A stretch of DNA of 64,000 nucleotides, taken from NCBI RefSeq assembly GCF_000023585.1, contig NC_012914.1, positions 4,618,001-4,682,000 of the forward strand. The letters run 5' to 3'. The position numbers and the translations under genes are program-made. Below are positions 15,176 through 23,501 of the stretch, in pieces (position 1 is the stretch's first letter; every line of letters starts with the position of its first letter). Below the pieces are notes generated by a model. The model saw only the letters and a program-made list of their open reading frames with translations. It was not told the origin of the DNA and made no database searches. This stretch comes from Paenibacillus sp. JDR-2 (lineage in GTDB: Bacteria; Bacillota; Bacilli; Paenibacillales; Paenibacillaceae).

Positions 15176-16054
15176 CTAGCCCTTAACAGCTCCGATTGTA
15201 ATTCCCTTGACGAAATACTTCTGGAAGAACGGATAAGCGATAAGGATTGGAATAATACCGATAACCGCCATCGCCAATCTCATGGATAAAAGCGGGATAT
15301 GCGTGCCCATCGCGATCGAATCCTGGCTGGTCTGGAGGAACTGAACATCCAGCAAAATCCGGTTAAGCAGGTTCTGCAGACTAAACAGCTTTGGATCGGT
15401 AATATAGATCAGACCGTTAAACCAGTCATTCCAATACGCAATCGTCTGGAACAATCCTACTGTCGCAAGCACGGGCGTGGATAACGGAATGATAATGCTG
15501 CGAAAGATGCGGAATTCCTTGGCCCCGTCCATATAAGCCGATTCGATAATGGCAGGCGGAATCGATGTGGCGAAGAATGTCCGCATCAAGATGACGTAAA
15601 AGGCATTCATAAGCAATCCGGGAACAAGCAGAGCCAGCATGCTGTTCTTCACATCGAACATATTGGTGTAGACCAGATAAGTAGGCACAAGCCCTCCGTT
15701 AAACAGCATCGTAAAAAAGACGTAAAAGGCGAGCGGTCCCCGGAATGGCAGCTCTCTTCGGGAAAGCGGATAAGACAGCAAGGCGATAATGGATAGCCCC
15801 GCCACCGTTCCAACCACCGTTACAAAGATCGTTATTCCGTAAGCACGGACAATGTCTGCTGCGTCGCTCCACAAATAATCATAGGCGGAGAAGCTAAGCA
15901 TCTTGGGAATGACGGCATAGCCGCTGCGGATAATTTCGTTGTCGTCCGACAAGGAGCCGGACAAGAGCAGCACGAACGGAAATAACGTTAGAACCGATAA
16001 AATCATCATGAATCCGTGCAGAAAGCCTTGATACCATTTGCCTCCGTCGTTCAT
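15176..16054 (-). CDS. CUT1 sugar ABC transporter permease (YtcP/LplC type)
   Basis: This inner-membrane permease of about 292 aa has six hydrophobic segments. It carries the EAA-type loop for contact with the ATPase (IPPAIIESAYMDGAKEFRIFRSIIIPLSTP) and ends in FFQKYFVKGITIGAVKG, the usual C-terminus of the LplC/YtcP family. The ATG at 16052-16054 is preferred over the upstream GTG/ATG codons because it follows GGAAGGTGGG and gives MNDGGKWYQGF. It pairs with the LplB-type permease 16 bp upstream. No ATPase gene is present in the operon, as usual for this family, which borrows a shared MsmX-type ATPase. Confidence 0.9.
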   Translation of the reverse strand: MNDGGKWYQGFLHGFMMILSVLTLFPFVLLLSGSLSDDNEIIRSGYAVIPKMLSFSAYDYLWSDAADIVRAYGITIFVTVVGTVAGLSIIALLSYPLSRRELPFRGPLAFYVFFTMLFNGGLVPTYLVYTNMFDVKNSMLALLVPGLLMNAFYVILMRTFFATSIPPAIIESAYMDGAKEFRIFRSIIIPLSTPVLATVGLFQTIAYWNDWFNGLIYITDPKLFSLQNLLNRILLDVQFLQTSQDSIAMGTHIPLLSMRLAMAVIGIIPILIAYPFFQKYFVKGITIGAVKG

Positions 16055-16070
16055 ATCGGAGCCCACCTTC

Positions 16071-17000
16071 CTAGAACAACGCATTGTCCTTGTTGAATTT
16101 CTTCACGACCGCGTTGGAGAGAATGACGAGAGTAAAGCCTACAAGCGACTGGTACATCCCCGCAGCCGACGACATGCCAATATCGCCAAGATTGATCAGC
16201 GCGCGATAAACGTACGTATCGATCGTTTGGGTAACCGGCATCAGAATGCCCGTATTTAGCGGAACCTGATAGAACAATCCAAAATCGGAGTAAAAGATTC
16301 GTCCAATTGAAAGCAAGGTTAATATCGTAATCACCGGCGTAATGAGCGGAACCGTAATGCTGAAAATTTGACGCAAGCGGCTTGCGCCGTCAATTTTTGC
16401 CGCCTCGTAATACTCCTGATCAATGCCGATGATGGCCGCCAAATAGATGATGCAGGAGTAACCGATCGACTTCCACACATGCACGATGGTCAGAATATAC
16501 GGCCAATACTTTGCCTCGCTGTACCAGGAAATTTCCGACAATCCGAGCCAAGGCAGCAAAGTCTTATTCATAAACCCGTTGCTGTTGTCCAAAAAGGCAA
16601 ACACGAGATAGCCGACAATAACCATGGAGATGAGATGCGGCAGTAGGATGATGCTTTGATAAGTCCGGGAGACGTAACGATTTTTGATCTCGTTGAGAAC
16701 GATCGCGAGTCCAATCGCAAGAACCGTGCCGAGAATGATGAATACAACATTGTACAGAAGCGTATTGCGGGTAATGAGAAAAGCATCCCGGGTCTTGAAT
16801 AAATATTCGAAGTTCTTGAAGCCGACCCAATCGCTAGCGATAATGCCTTTGGCGAAATTGATATCTTTAAAGGCAATAGCCATGCCGAGCATCGGAAAAT
16901 AATTGTTGATCAGCAGGTAGATCACGCCGGGAAGCGTCATAAGCAGCAGTGCCCGGTATCTCTTCACGATCTTCATCTTTGCCTTGAATGGTTCGCTCAT
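16071..17000 (-). CDS. CUT1 sugar ABC transporter permease (LplB type)
   Basis: This ~309-aa permease has hydrophobic segments starting with RALLLMTLPGVIYLLIN. Its EAA loop is YYEAAKIDGASRLRQIFSITVPLITP. The C-terminus SLVGFTLVILSNAVVKKFNKDNALF is typical of LplB partners. The frame is open to 17108, but the MSEPFKAKMK start (16998-17000) follows AAAGGATGTGA and removes a non-conserved Arg/Ser-rich N-terminal stretch. A GC-rich hairpin separates it from the solute-binding protein gene. Confidence 0.9.
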   Translation of the reverse strand: MSEPFKAKMKIVKRYRALLLMTLPGVIYLLINNYFPMLGMAIAFKDINFAKGIIASDWVGFKNFEYLFKTRDAFLITRNTLLYNVVFIILGTVLAIGLAIVLNEIKNRYVSRTYQSIILLPHLISMVIVGYLVFAFLDNSNGFMNKTLLPWLGLSEISWYSEAKYWPYILTIVHVWKSIGYSCIIYLAAIIGIDQEYYEAAKIDGASRLRQIFSITVPLITPVITILTLLSIGRIFYSDFGLFYQVPLNTGILMPVTQTIDTYVYRALINLGDIGMSSAAGMYQSLVGFTLVILSNAVVKKFNKDNALF

Positions 17001-17018
17001 CCGGCTCACATCCTTTAA

Positions 17019-17041
17019 GGCCCCGTCCCTCGTGCGGGGCC
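17019..17041 (-). terminator. Intercistronic hairpin between binding-protein and permease genes
   Basis: GGCCCCG (17019-17025) pairs with CGGGGCC (17035-17041), with no T-run. Such hairpins after the binding-protein gene often protect its mRNA or reduce read-through, giving more binding protein than permease. It is more likely an mRNA-stability or attenuation element than a full terminator. Confidence 0.6.
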
Positions 17042-17049
17042 GTATTCGA

Positions 17050-18588
17050 CTACTGCTGGGCAGCCCATGCATCAAGCTGCTTCTGCTTTTCCGCAACAAT
17101 TTTGTCAATACCCGCAGCCTTCAGCTGTTTAATGAACTCCGGCAGGTTTTTCTTCGGATCAATGGTGCCGGTCTCCAGAGAGACTTTGAACTGGTTGGTT
17201 ACATTGGTAACGGCGGCCAGCTCTGTCTTGACCGGTTCCGCGTTAAACGAGAATCCGAGGGCTTTCGATTTTCTCGCCGCTTTATTGAAATCGGACATCG
17301 TTGTCCAGAGCTGCGGGTCATTCCCGGACCAAACGTACTGCAGGAACTGGTTGCCGAACAAATAACCCGTAAACAAGCCGTAACCCGTGTTTGTCGCGTC
17401 GACGCCGGCCGGATAGTTGATTGTGCCGTCCGCCTGCTTCACGTAATGCTTGCCTTCTATCCCCCATGCCAATAGATTGGACAGTTCTTTGTCCGTATAC
17501 AAAAGGTTAATGAACATCATCGCTCTGTCCGGATTGTCCGAGTTGTTCGCTATGCTGAGCAGGAACCGGGTAATTTTGCCCGTTGTCGCCGCAGCCGGCA
17601 GCAATTCGATCGATTCTAGCGTCTGACCGGAGTTTCTGGATTCCTGCTCCGCGAAGCCCGGCTTCATATGGGATAAATAAGAGGCTGTTTTCCCCGCCTT
17701 CATCACTTGCGTGCCGGTTTCCGTGCTGGTTGCGATATCCTTGGGAATAAAGCCTGCTAAATACCATCTTCTCACGGTGTCGAGCAGCTTGGCGTATTCA
17801 GGCGTTTCGTACCAGTCAACAACCTTCAGGTTATTGTCGAAGTTCGGCAGCACGCCAAATCCGTCGCCCAGGTTATCCATATAACCATTGGAAATCGTAT
17901 CGATAATGGACAGTGAGTATTTATAGGTTGGAAACATCGTTGCCTCATTGTCCTTAAGCTTTTGAAATACAGGATCAAGATCGTCTATCGTCTTAACGGC
18001 GGATAAGTCAATGCCGTATTTGTCTACCAGATCCTTGCGGATGGTAAAACCGTAATTCTCCGCCAAATCCTTAATATCCGGCATGCCGTAAATATGACCG
18101 TCTATGCGGGCAGCCTCCAGAATTTGCGGACTTTGATCATCCAGTGCGGCTTTTGCCTCTTGGCCGTATCGTTCAATCAAGTCTTCCATTGGCAGCAGCT
18201 GCCCTTTGGAAGCCTGCTGGTTATAAGTGCCGATACCGCTAAAGATGACATCGACCTTTTCATTGCCGGACAACATGAGTGTCGTTTGCTGCGCCCAAGC
18301 GCCAAAAGATATGGGAACGAACTTGACCGTGGCATTAATCTTCTCTTTTGTAATTTTGTTGACTGCTTCCTCGACCAGGCCCATATCCTTCGCATCTGCG
18401 GTTGTCGGGAACACAAAGGTCAATGCATACGGCTTTAATCCTGTTTCAGCGGCACCCGAGGACGCTGAGCTTGAGCCCTGTGCCGGGCTATTCTCCTTAT
18501 TGCCTCCAGAGGAGCATCCCGCCAGAACCACGCTTGCGCTTATGCTGACTGCCAACACCGATTTGGTCCATTTCCATACCCTCTTCAT
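17050..18588 (-). CDS. Extracellular solute-binding lipoprotein (LplA type)
   Basis: This 512-aa lipoprotein has an N-terminal signal with lipobox VVLAGC (Cys at residue 25), followed by a Ser/Gly/Asn linker. The mature part has ALTFVFPTTADAKDMGLVEEAVNKI and is about 490 residues, longer than classic maltose-binding proteins but usual for LplA-type proteins that bind plant oligosaccharides. The start follows GAGGGGG. It is encoded between the two-component system genes and the permeases, and the response regulator probably controls it. The ligand is unknown. Confidence 0.9.
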   Translation of the reverse strand: MKRVWKWTKSVLAVSISASVVLAGCSSGGNKENSPAQGSSSASSGAAETGLKPYALTFVFPTTADAKDMGLVEEAVNKITKEKINATVKFVPISFGAWAQQTTLMLSGNEKVDVIFSGIGTYNQQASKGQLLPMEDLIERYGQEAKAALDDQSPQILEAARIDGHIYGMPDIKDLAENYGFTIRKDLVDKYGIDLSAVKTIDDLDPVFQKLKDNEATMFPTYKYSLSIIDTISNGYMDNLGDGFGVLPNFDNNLKVVDWYETPEYAKLLDTVRRWYLAGFIPKDIATSTETGTQVMKAGKTASYLSHMKPGFAEQESRNSGQTLESIELLPAAATTGKITRFLLSIANNSDNPDRAMMFINLLYTDKELSNLLAWGIEGKHYVKQADGTINYPAGVDATNTGYGLFTGYLFGNQFLQYVWSGNDPQLWTTMSDFNKAARKSKALGFSFNAEPVKTELAAVTNVTNQFKVSLETGTIDPKKNLPEFIKQLKAAGIDKIVAEKQKQLDAWAAQQ

Positions 18589-18692
18589 ACTTAAGGCCCC
18601 CTCATATCTCCTTTAACCGAACGTTCACGATTAATCGCCGGCTATGTCCCTATTATTAAGGAAATCGCGTTTTCCGGGCTACCAATAATCGG

Positions 18693-20258
18693 CTATCGCT
18701 CTATTGGATTCCGATACAGTCCCGTATTTCTGCGATAGTCAACCGGAGTGCTTCCGACCTTTTTCTTGAATATGGCGGAAAAATAAGCAAAGTTCGAGAA
18801 GCCTACGGCAAGCGCAACGCTGCTGACCGTCATATCGGACTTGGCAAGGAGCTCCTTGGCGATCCGCATCTTCTCCTCGACGATATAATCGGACACGGAT
18901 AATCCTGCGGCTTTCTTGAAGAGCTTAGCGACATAGCCGGGACTCAGCCCGACATGGTCGGCGATATACTGGCGGGACAGGCCTTGGTCAATATGCAGGG
19001 TGATGTAGCGTTTGATTTTGTCGATCAGAAGTTGCTGCTCATCCTCATCGATAACCATGCCGAGAGCTTCCTCTACAAGCTCTTTCGCCCAGGCCTCCAC
19101 ATCTTCGAGAGAACTCGTTGCCTTCCGTGCCCTCTCTGGCGATAAGAGAGGCAGGAAACGGCCCTCGGCCGGAAGACCTTGCTGCTGCGTGGTGAACAGA
19201 AACATCTGCATAAAGGATTGATAGAACTGCTCAAGTCTCTTCACATCAAGCCCTTCAACGCTTCGCCAGCTCTCCACCAGCCGCGCGATATCATCCTGCA
19301 GCCCGGATTTGTCCCCTTGCTTCAGCATCTCCGACCAGACGTTCATAGGAGGACCCGGCAAGTCCAATTGGCACTCCTGCTGTTCCTTGAACGGCAATAC
19401 CCGCATCCAACGGGAAACGTTATTCCAATGGTTATCGGCCAGCTTCTCATAGAGGCCCAGTATTTCCGGGACGCTGACAAACCGCCCGGGATAACAGGAC
19501 AGCTTGCAATAGAAATACTTTGCGCTTTCATGAATGAACAGCTGAAGCTTGGAGCCTAGTTCCGTTATTTCCGTTCCCCTTATCGGGCACTCGGATAGCA
19601 AGAGCAGCAGCGTGCCTCTCTTCACATGCAGGATCATTCCGCTTCTATCCGTAAGAACAATCTCCTCGGCAGCTTTTCGAATCGCGTATTCCAGCCTGTT
19701 TTCGTCCAGCGGCGACAGCTTCTTCTCCCATTGATGAATGCCGATCAATACGGGCATCATTCTCGTATTCTCCGAGTAAGGAAGCTGCCTCTTGTGGATT
19801 AATGGGTAGAGGTTGCTTGGCGATGAGGAGATTCGCTGCTGCAGCAGCTCTTGCCAGAATTGCTCGGCATATAGCGGCTTTTCTTTATCGATTTTCTTGG
19901 CAGCGCCCGCGACAACCGATCTTAACTCCTCCGATTGAACGGGCTTCAGCAGATAATCGAGACTGCCAAGCTGAATCGCTTTTTTCGTATATTCGAATTC
20001 GGAGTGGCAGGTTAAGTAAATAAACGCGATGGGCAGCTCCTTCTCGCGGACCCAAGCAAGCAAATCGATCCCTGTGCCTTGCGGCATCTCAATATCGCAG
20101 ATGACGATATCGATCTGCCGGCTTTCTATGATTTCCTTCGCTTGCCGGATATTATGAGCCAAGCATATTTCAAAGATCCCCAAATCCTCCCAGTTTACGC
20201 TAGCTTGAATTTTTCTGGCAATATACACTTCGTCATCCACAATGAGCAGCGATAACAT
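18693..20258 (-). CDS. YesN-type response regulator (receiver plus AraC DNA-binding domain)
   Basis: This 521-aa protein has a receiver domain at 1-120 (LLIVDDE with the acidic pair Asp8/Asp9, phospho-acceptor Asp55 in ICDIEMPQG, and the conserved Lys of YLLKPV). A middle region of unknown role follows, then two AraC-type helix-turn-helix motifs at the C-terminus (RQYIADHVGLSPGYVAKLFK and VSSVALAVGFSNFAYFSAIF). The frame is open to 20396, but the ATG at 20256-20258 follows AAGGAGG and begins directly with the receiver fold. It is encoded 10 bp after the histidine kinase gene. It probably activates the adjacent transporter genes when the kinase senses an oligosaccharide. Confidence 0.92.
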   Translation of the reverse strand: MLSLLIVDDEVYIARKIQASVNWEDLGIFEICLAHNIRQAKEIIESRQIDIVICDIEMPQGTGIDLLAWVREKELPIAFIYLTCHSEFEYTKKAIQLGSLDYLLKPVQSEELRSVVAGAAKKIDKEKPLYAEQFWQELLQQRISSSPSNLYPLIHKRQLPYSENTRMMPVLIGIHQWEKKLSPLDENRLEYAIRKAAEEIVLTDRSGMILHVKRGTLLLLLSECPIRGTEITELGSKLQLFIHESAKYFYCKLSCYPGRFVSVPEILGLYEKLADNHWNNVSRWMRVLPFKEQQECQLDLPGPPMNVWSEMLKQGDKSGLQDDIARLVESWRSVEGLDVKRLEQFYQSFMQMFLFTTQQQGLPAEGRFLPLLSPERARKATSSLEDVEAWAKELVEEALGMVIDEDEQQLLIDKIKRYITLHIDQGLSRQYIADHVGLSPGYVAKLFKKAAGLSVSDYIVEEKMRIAKELLAKSDMTVSSVALAVGFSNFAYFSAIFKKKVGSTPVDYRRNTGLYRNPIER

Positions 20259-20268
20259 AAGTCCCTCC

Positions 20269-22005
20269 TTATTCCGCCCTGACCGGCAATTGAATACGAA
20301 TATCCGCTCCCGGTGAATTGCTGATAGCCATTGACGCCTGTCCAGAATAAAGCAGCGACAGCCTTTGCTTCGCATTCCAAATGCCGATGCGTTCACCGGC
20401 CTCGGTCAGCAGACTTTCACCCTCTTCAAATTTACGAATGACCTCCTCTGGGAAACCGCTGCCGTCATCATAAACGCGGACAAGCATTGGATCATCGTCT
20501 GCATCCGTTAAACGCCTGATCGTAACGAAAATCGTAACTGGCTGATCCAGCGTCACTGCATGCTTAATTGCGTTCTCGACGAATGTCTGTACAAGCAGCG
20601 GAGGGATCCGCGCATCTAAGAGCTCTTCCGTAACGGCAATTTCATACTTCATTTGTTCCGGGAAACGAAAGGCCTGAATGCGCAAATAATTGCGAACATG
20701 CTCAATCTCATCCCTAACGCTGACAAAATCCGAATGTCCTCGGAACATAAAGCGGAAATAGCGAATTAGCGATAGAGACAGCTCTTTGATTACTTCGCTT
20801 TTGTTATCCTCTGCAAGATAGTAGAACGTGTTCAGAGAGTTCAAATAGAAATGGGGATTGATTTGAAGCTGCAAATGCTTGAGCTCAGCCCTTTTGGAAA
20901 GAAGTTGCTCTTCGTAAATATCGATTTTGAGTCTCTCGATCTGGGAGGCCATACTGTTAAAGCTTTCGTTCATGAGCTCGAACTCCAATGACGTGGAGCC
21001 AACCTCCATCCGGGTATCCAGCTTCCCCTCCCTCATCCGGCGCATGGCGACCATCAGCCTGTATACGGGAATCAGAACGATTCTTCGGAGGAATAACCAA
21101 GCCCCGAGCAGAATCCCCCCCGTCCCTAGTGCAATGAGAACAATAATACGCTTCTTATAAGGCAGCTTTTCGATAATGCTGCGGTCACTCAAGATGGCGG
21201 CTAGAGCAAAATCGCCTCTCCCCGATTGCTCCCGGATGACCATAAACCGCTGAACGTCTCCCGTCATGCGATAATCTTCCCGCAATGCTAGGACGTTGAT
21301 ATGACGGTCGTTGATCCAATCCGCTCCCTCAATCGGCTGCTCGTCGCGGTCAAGCATAACGGCTTGGCCCGAGGCTCCGAGGTCCAGTTCATCAAGCGCG
21401 CTCATAACACGGTCATAGTTAACCAAGGCCCCAATATATACATTTCCGGATTTGAACAAGCGAATAAAATAACTCTTTCCTCCCAGCTCAAGACTCGACC
21501 ACTTCCAATACCGGAAGGTCGGATTCCTATGCTGGTTCTCTACGGCATGGTTAAGCTGCTGCCGAATCGTATCCAAATCCCTGCTTTCAGCAGCTTGATT
21601 CTTGGGGGCAAGCACCAACTCGCGGTTGGCGGGTGAATACAAGAAGTAATAATCGAGTGACACAGAGCCCGTAACCGAATAGAGCTGTTGATATAATCGG
21701 TATTTGGCCAGATTGTACAAATCGGGATCATCCGTTTCAGACCGGTCCAAATACAAGAGTCCTGTCTCTTCCGTGGCGAAACGGAACAGGTAATCGTCAA
21801 TACCTTCCAGTTCCTTGTCGATTAGCCCCATGTACAGATGAAGCATGTTCTTGTTGGACTGCGAGACCTGATTGCGAACAAGCTGAATAGAATACAAATT
21901 GTTATAAATCAACAGAAATAAGATAGGGGTCACGACAATCAGCAGTCCAATGATGATTTTGAAACGAATGGAATGGAAATCCGACCTTCTCCACAGCCTC
22001 ATCAT
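20269..22005 (-). CDS. YesM-type sensor histidine kinase
   Basis: This 578-aa membrane kinase has one transmembrane helix at about 16-36 and a second at about 287-307, around a ~250-aa extracellular sensor domain. A HAMP segment (about 308-360) follows, then the His_kinase motif with phospho-acceptor His385 in QINPHFYLNSLNTF. The ATPase domain shows FVENAIKHAV (N box), YDDGSGFPEE (G1) and GERIGIWNAKQRL (G2). It should sense an extracellular sugar, or its loaded binding protein, and phosphorylate the adjacent response regulator. The start is one of two adjacent ATG codons after GGAGGGGG. Confidence 0.92.
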   Translation of the reverse strand: MMRLWRRSDFHSIRFKIIIGLLIVVTPILFLLIYNNLYSIQLVRNQVSQSNKNMLHLYMGLIDKELEGIDDYLFRFATEETGLLYLDRSETDDPDLYNLAKYRLYQQLYSVTGSVSLDYYFLYSPANRELVLAPKNQAAESRDLDTIRQQLNHAVENQHRNPTFRYWKWSSLELGGKSYFIRLFKSGNVYIGALVNYDRVMSALDELDLGASGQAVMLDRDEQPIEGADWINDRHINVLALREDYRMTGDVQRFMVIREQSGRGDFALAAILSDRSIIEKLPYKKRIIVLIALGTGGILLGAWLFLRRIVLIPVYRLMVAMRRMREGKLDTRMEVGSTSLEFELMNESFNSMASQIERLKIDIYEEQLLSKRAELKHLQLQINPHFYLNSLNTFYYLAEDNKSEVIKELSLSLIRYFRFMFRGHSDFVSVRDEIEHVRNYLRIQAFRFPEQMKYEIAVTEELLDARIPPLLVQTFVENAIKHAVTLDQPVTIFVTIRRLTDADDDPMLVRVYDDGSGFPEEVIRKFEEGESLLTEAGERIGIWNAKQRLSLLYSGQASMAISNSPGADIRIQLPVRAE

Positions 22006-22026
22006 TAGTCCCCCTCCTGGAAAGAA

Positions 22027-22052
22027 AGCCCGGACTTCAAAAGTCTCGGGCT
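22027..22052 (-). terminator. Terminator after the symporter gene
   Basis: Minus-strand AGCCCGAGACTT pairs with AAGTCCGGGCT (one bulge) and is followed by TTCTTTCC. It lies between the GPH symporter gene and the kinase gene. Confidence 0.7.
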
Positions 22053-22059
22053 AAGTCGA

Positions 22060-23469
22060 TTACGTTATTCTCTTGCTATTCGCCAGATCGGTTGCAAGCT
22101 CGCTTGTCCGTTTCTTATTGAGCGGATAGACAAAAGCGAGCAGCAGAGCAACAACCAAGAACACGATAGCGGGAACAAGCGTGCCGAGCAGGTACAAGCC
22201 GTTCAGCGTATCTTCCGTCTGCGTCTTTATCGCGGAGTTGTACCCGATAGCCGTAATCGCGATACCGCCTAAACCGCCAGCAAACGCTTGACCAACTTTG
22301 CGGGCGAAGGAGTATACGGAATAGACGGTTCCGTCCTCCCGCATCCCGGTAACGTATTCATGATAATCAATTACGTCCGTTACAAAAGCCCAGATGACCA
22401 GATTAAAGAAGGCAGACCCAAATGCGCCTAACGCGGAAATGCCTATGAATACCCCAACGTCAAGACCAGGGATGAAATAAAGAATCAAGTTCACGGCAGC
22501 CGCGAACAACATGCCGGCAGCCGCTACTTCTTTTTTGCCGAATCTGGCAATCAGCGGCTTGGAGAGCGGTATGGCGGCCAATATGGCAACGACTTGAACC
22601 AGACCAACAATGCTTAGTACGGATGCGTTTCCAAAATAATTTTTGTAAAGATACACATTTACCGCACCGGTCAGCATCGTTAACATCATAAAGACGAGAG
22701 ATATGACCAGAATCGAGATAAGCGGCTTATTTTTAGTCAGTCCCTTAAACGAGCGCCATACGTTCATTTTGTTCAATTGCGACTCGGAACGGTCGATCCG
22801 CTCCGTCGACATCCGGTAACAAGCCATGTAGCAGCTGAGCGACAACAGCCCGAATAAAATAGCTCCCAGCATGAACCTGCCTGCATTCGCTTCGTTGTCG
22901 ACGAACAAAATTTGAGGACCTACGACATTAATGATGACGCTTGCAAATAATCCGCCCATCGTGCGGTAGGTCGACAGCTGGGTACGTTCAACCGGATCGC
23001 TCGTAATGACCGAAGCCATGGAGCCGTACGGGATGTTGACCGTGCTGTAGAACGTTCCCCAAATCAAATACGTAACAAAGGCATAAGCCAAGTAAAAGCC
23101 TTCGGACATGTTCGGAATCCGGACGAACATGAGCACCCCGGAGATAATGAGCGGAAACGACATCCGGAATATCCATGGCTTAAACTTGCCTTGCGGACTC
23201 CGTTTACGCGAATCTATGAAGCGTCCCCACGCGACATCGGCCACCGCATCCCACAGACGCGCAATCAGAAACAAAACTCCTACAATGCCTGCGCTGATAT
23301 GAAAAACATCCGTATAATAGACCATCAGGAACGAGCTTACCAGAATAAAGAAAAAGTCGTTCCCGAAATCGCCGAACAAATAACCTATTTTATCTCGCAA
23401 TCCAAATTTTCTTATCTCTATTTCGCTAATCATTTGCCGAGTATTTTCAAGCGGTGCAGTCTGGCTCAT
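22060..23469 (-). CDS. GPH-family glycoside:cation symporter
   Basis: This 469-aa protein has about 12 hydrophobic segments. The N-terminal signature KIGYLFGDFGNDFFFILVSSF and the motif RLWDAVADVAWGRFIDSRKR are typical of the glycoside-pentoside-hexuronide:cation symporter family (MelB, UidB, XynP). It should import a small glycoside or glucuronide with H+ or Na+. The GH2 gene directly upstream on the same strand (33-bp gap) would hydrolyse the imported substrate, as in uidA/uidB or lacS/lacZ pairs. The start follows GAGGGGG. Confidence 0.92.
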   Translation of the reverse strand: MSQTAPLENTRQMISEIEIRKFGLRDKIGYLFGDFGNDFFFILVSSFLMVYYTDVFHISAGIVGVLFLIARLWDAVADVAWGRFIDSRKRSPQGKFKPWIFRMSFPLIISGVLMFVRIPNMSEGFYLAYAFVTYLIWGTFYSTVNIPYGSMASVITSDPVERTQLSTYRTMGGLFASVIINVVGPQILFVDNEANAGRFMLGAILFGLLSLSCYMACYRMSTERIDRSESQLNKMNVWRSFKGLTKNKPLISILVISLVFMMLTMLTGAVNVYLYKNYFGNASVLSIVGLVQVVAILAAIPLSKPLIARFGKKEVAAAGMLFAAAVNLILYFIPGLDVGVFIGISALGAFGSAFFNLVIWAFVTDVIDYHEYVTGMREDGTVYSVYSFARKVGQAFAGGLGGIAITAIGYNSAIKTQTEDTLNGLYLLGTLVPAIVFLVVALLLAFVYPLNKKRTSELATDLANSKRIT

Positions 23470-23501
23470 TGCTGCTTGCCCCCTCTATGAAAGCTAAGAT
23501 C

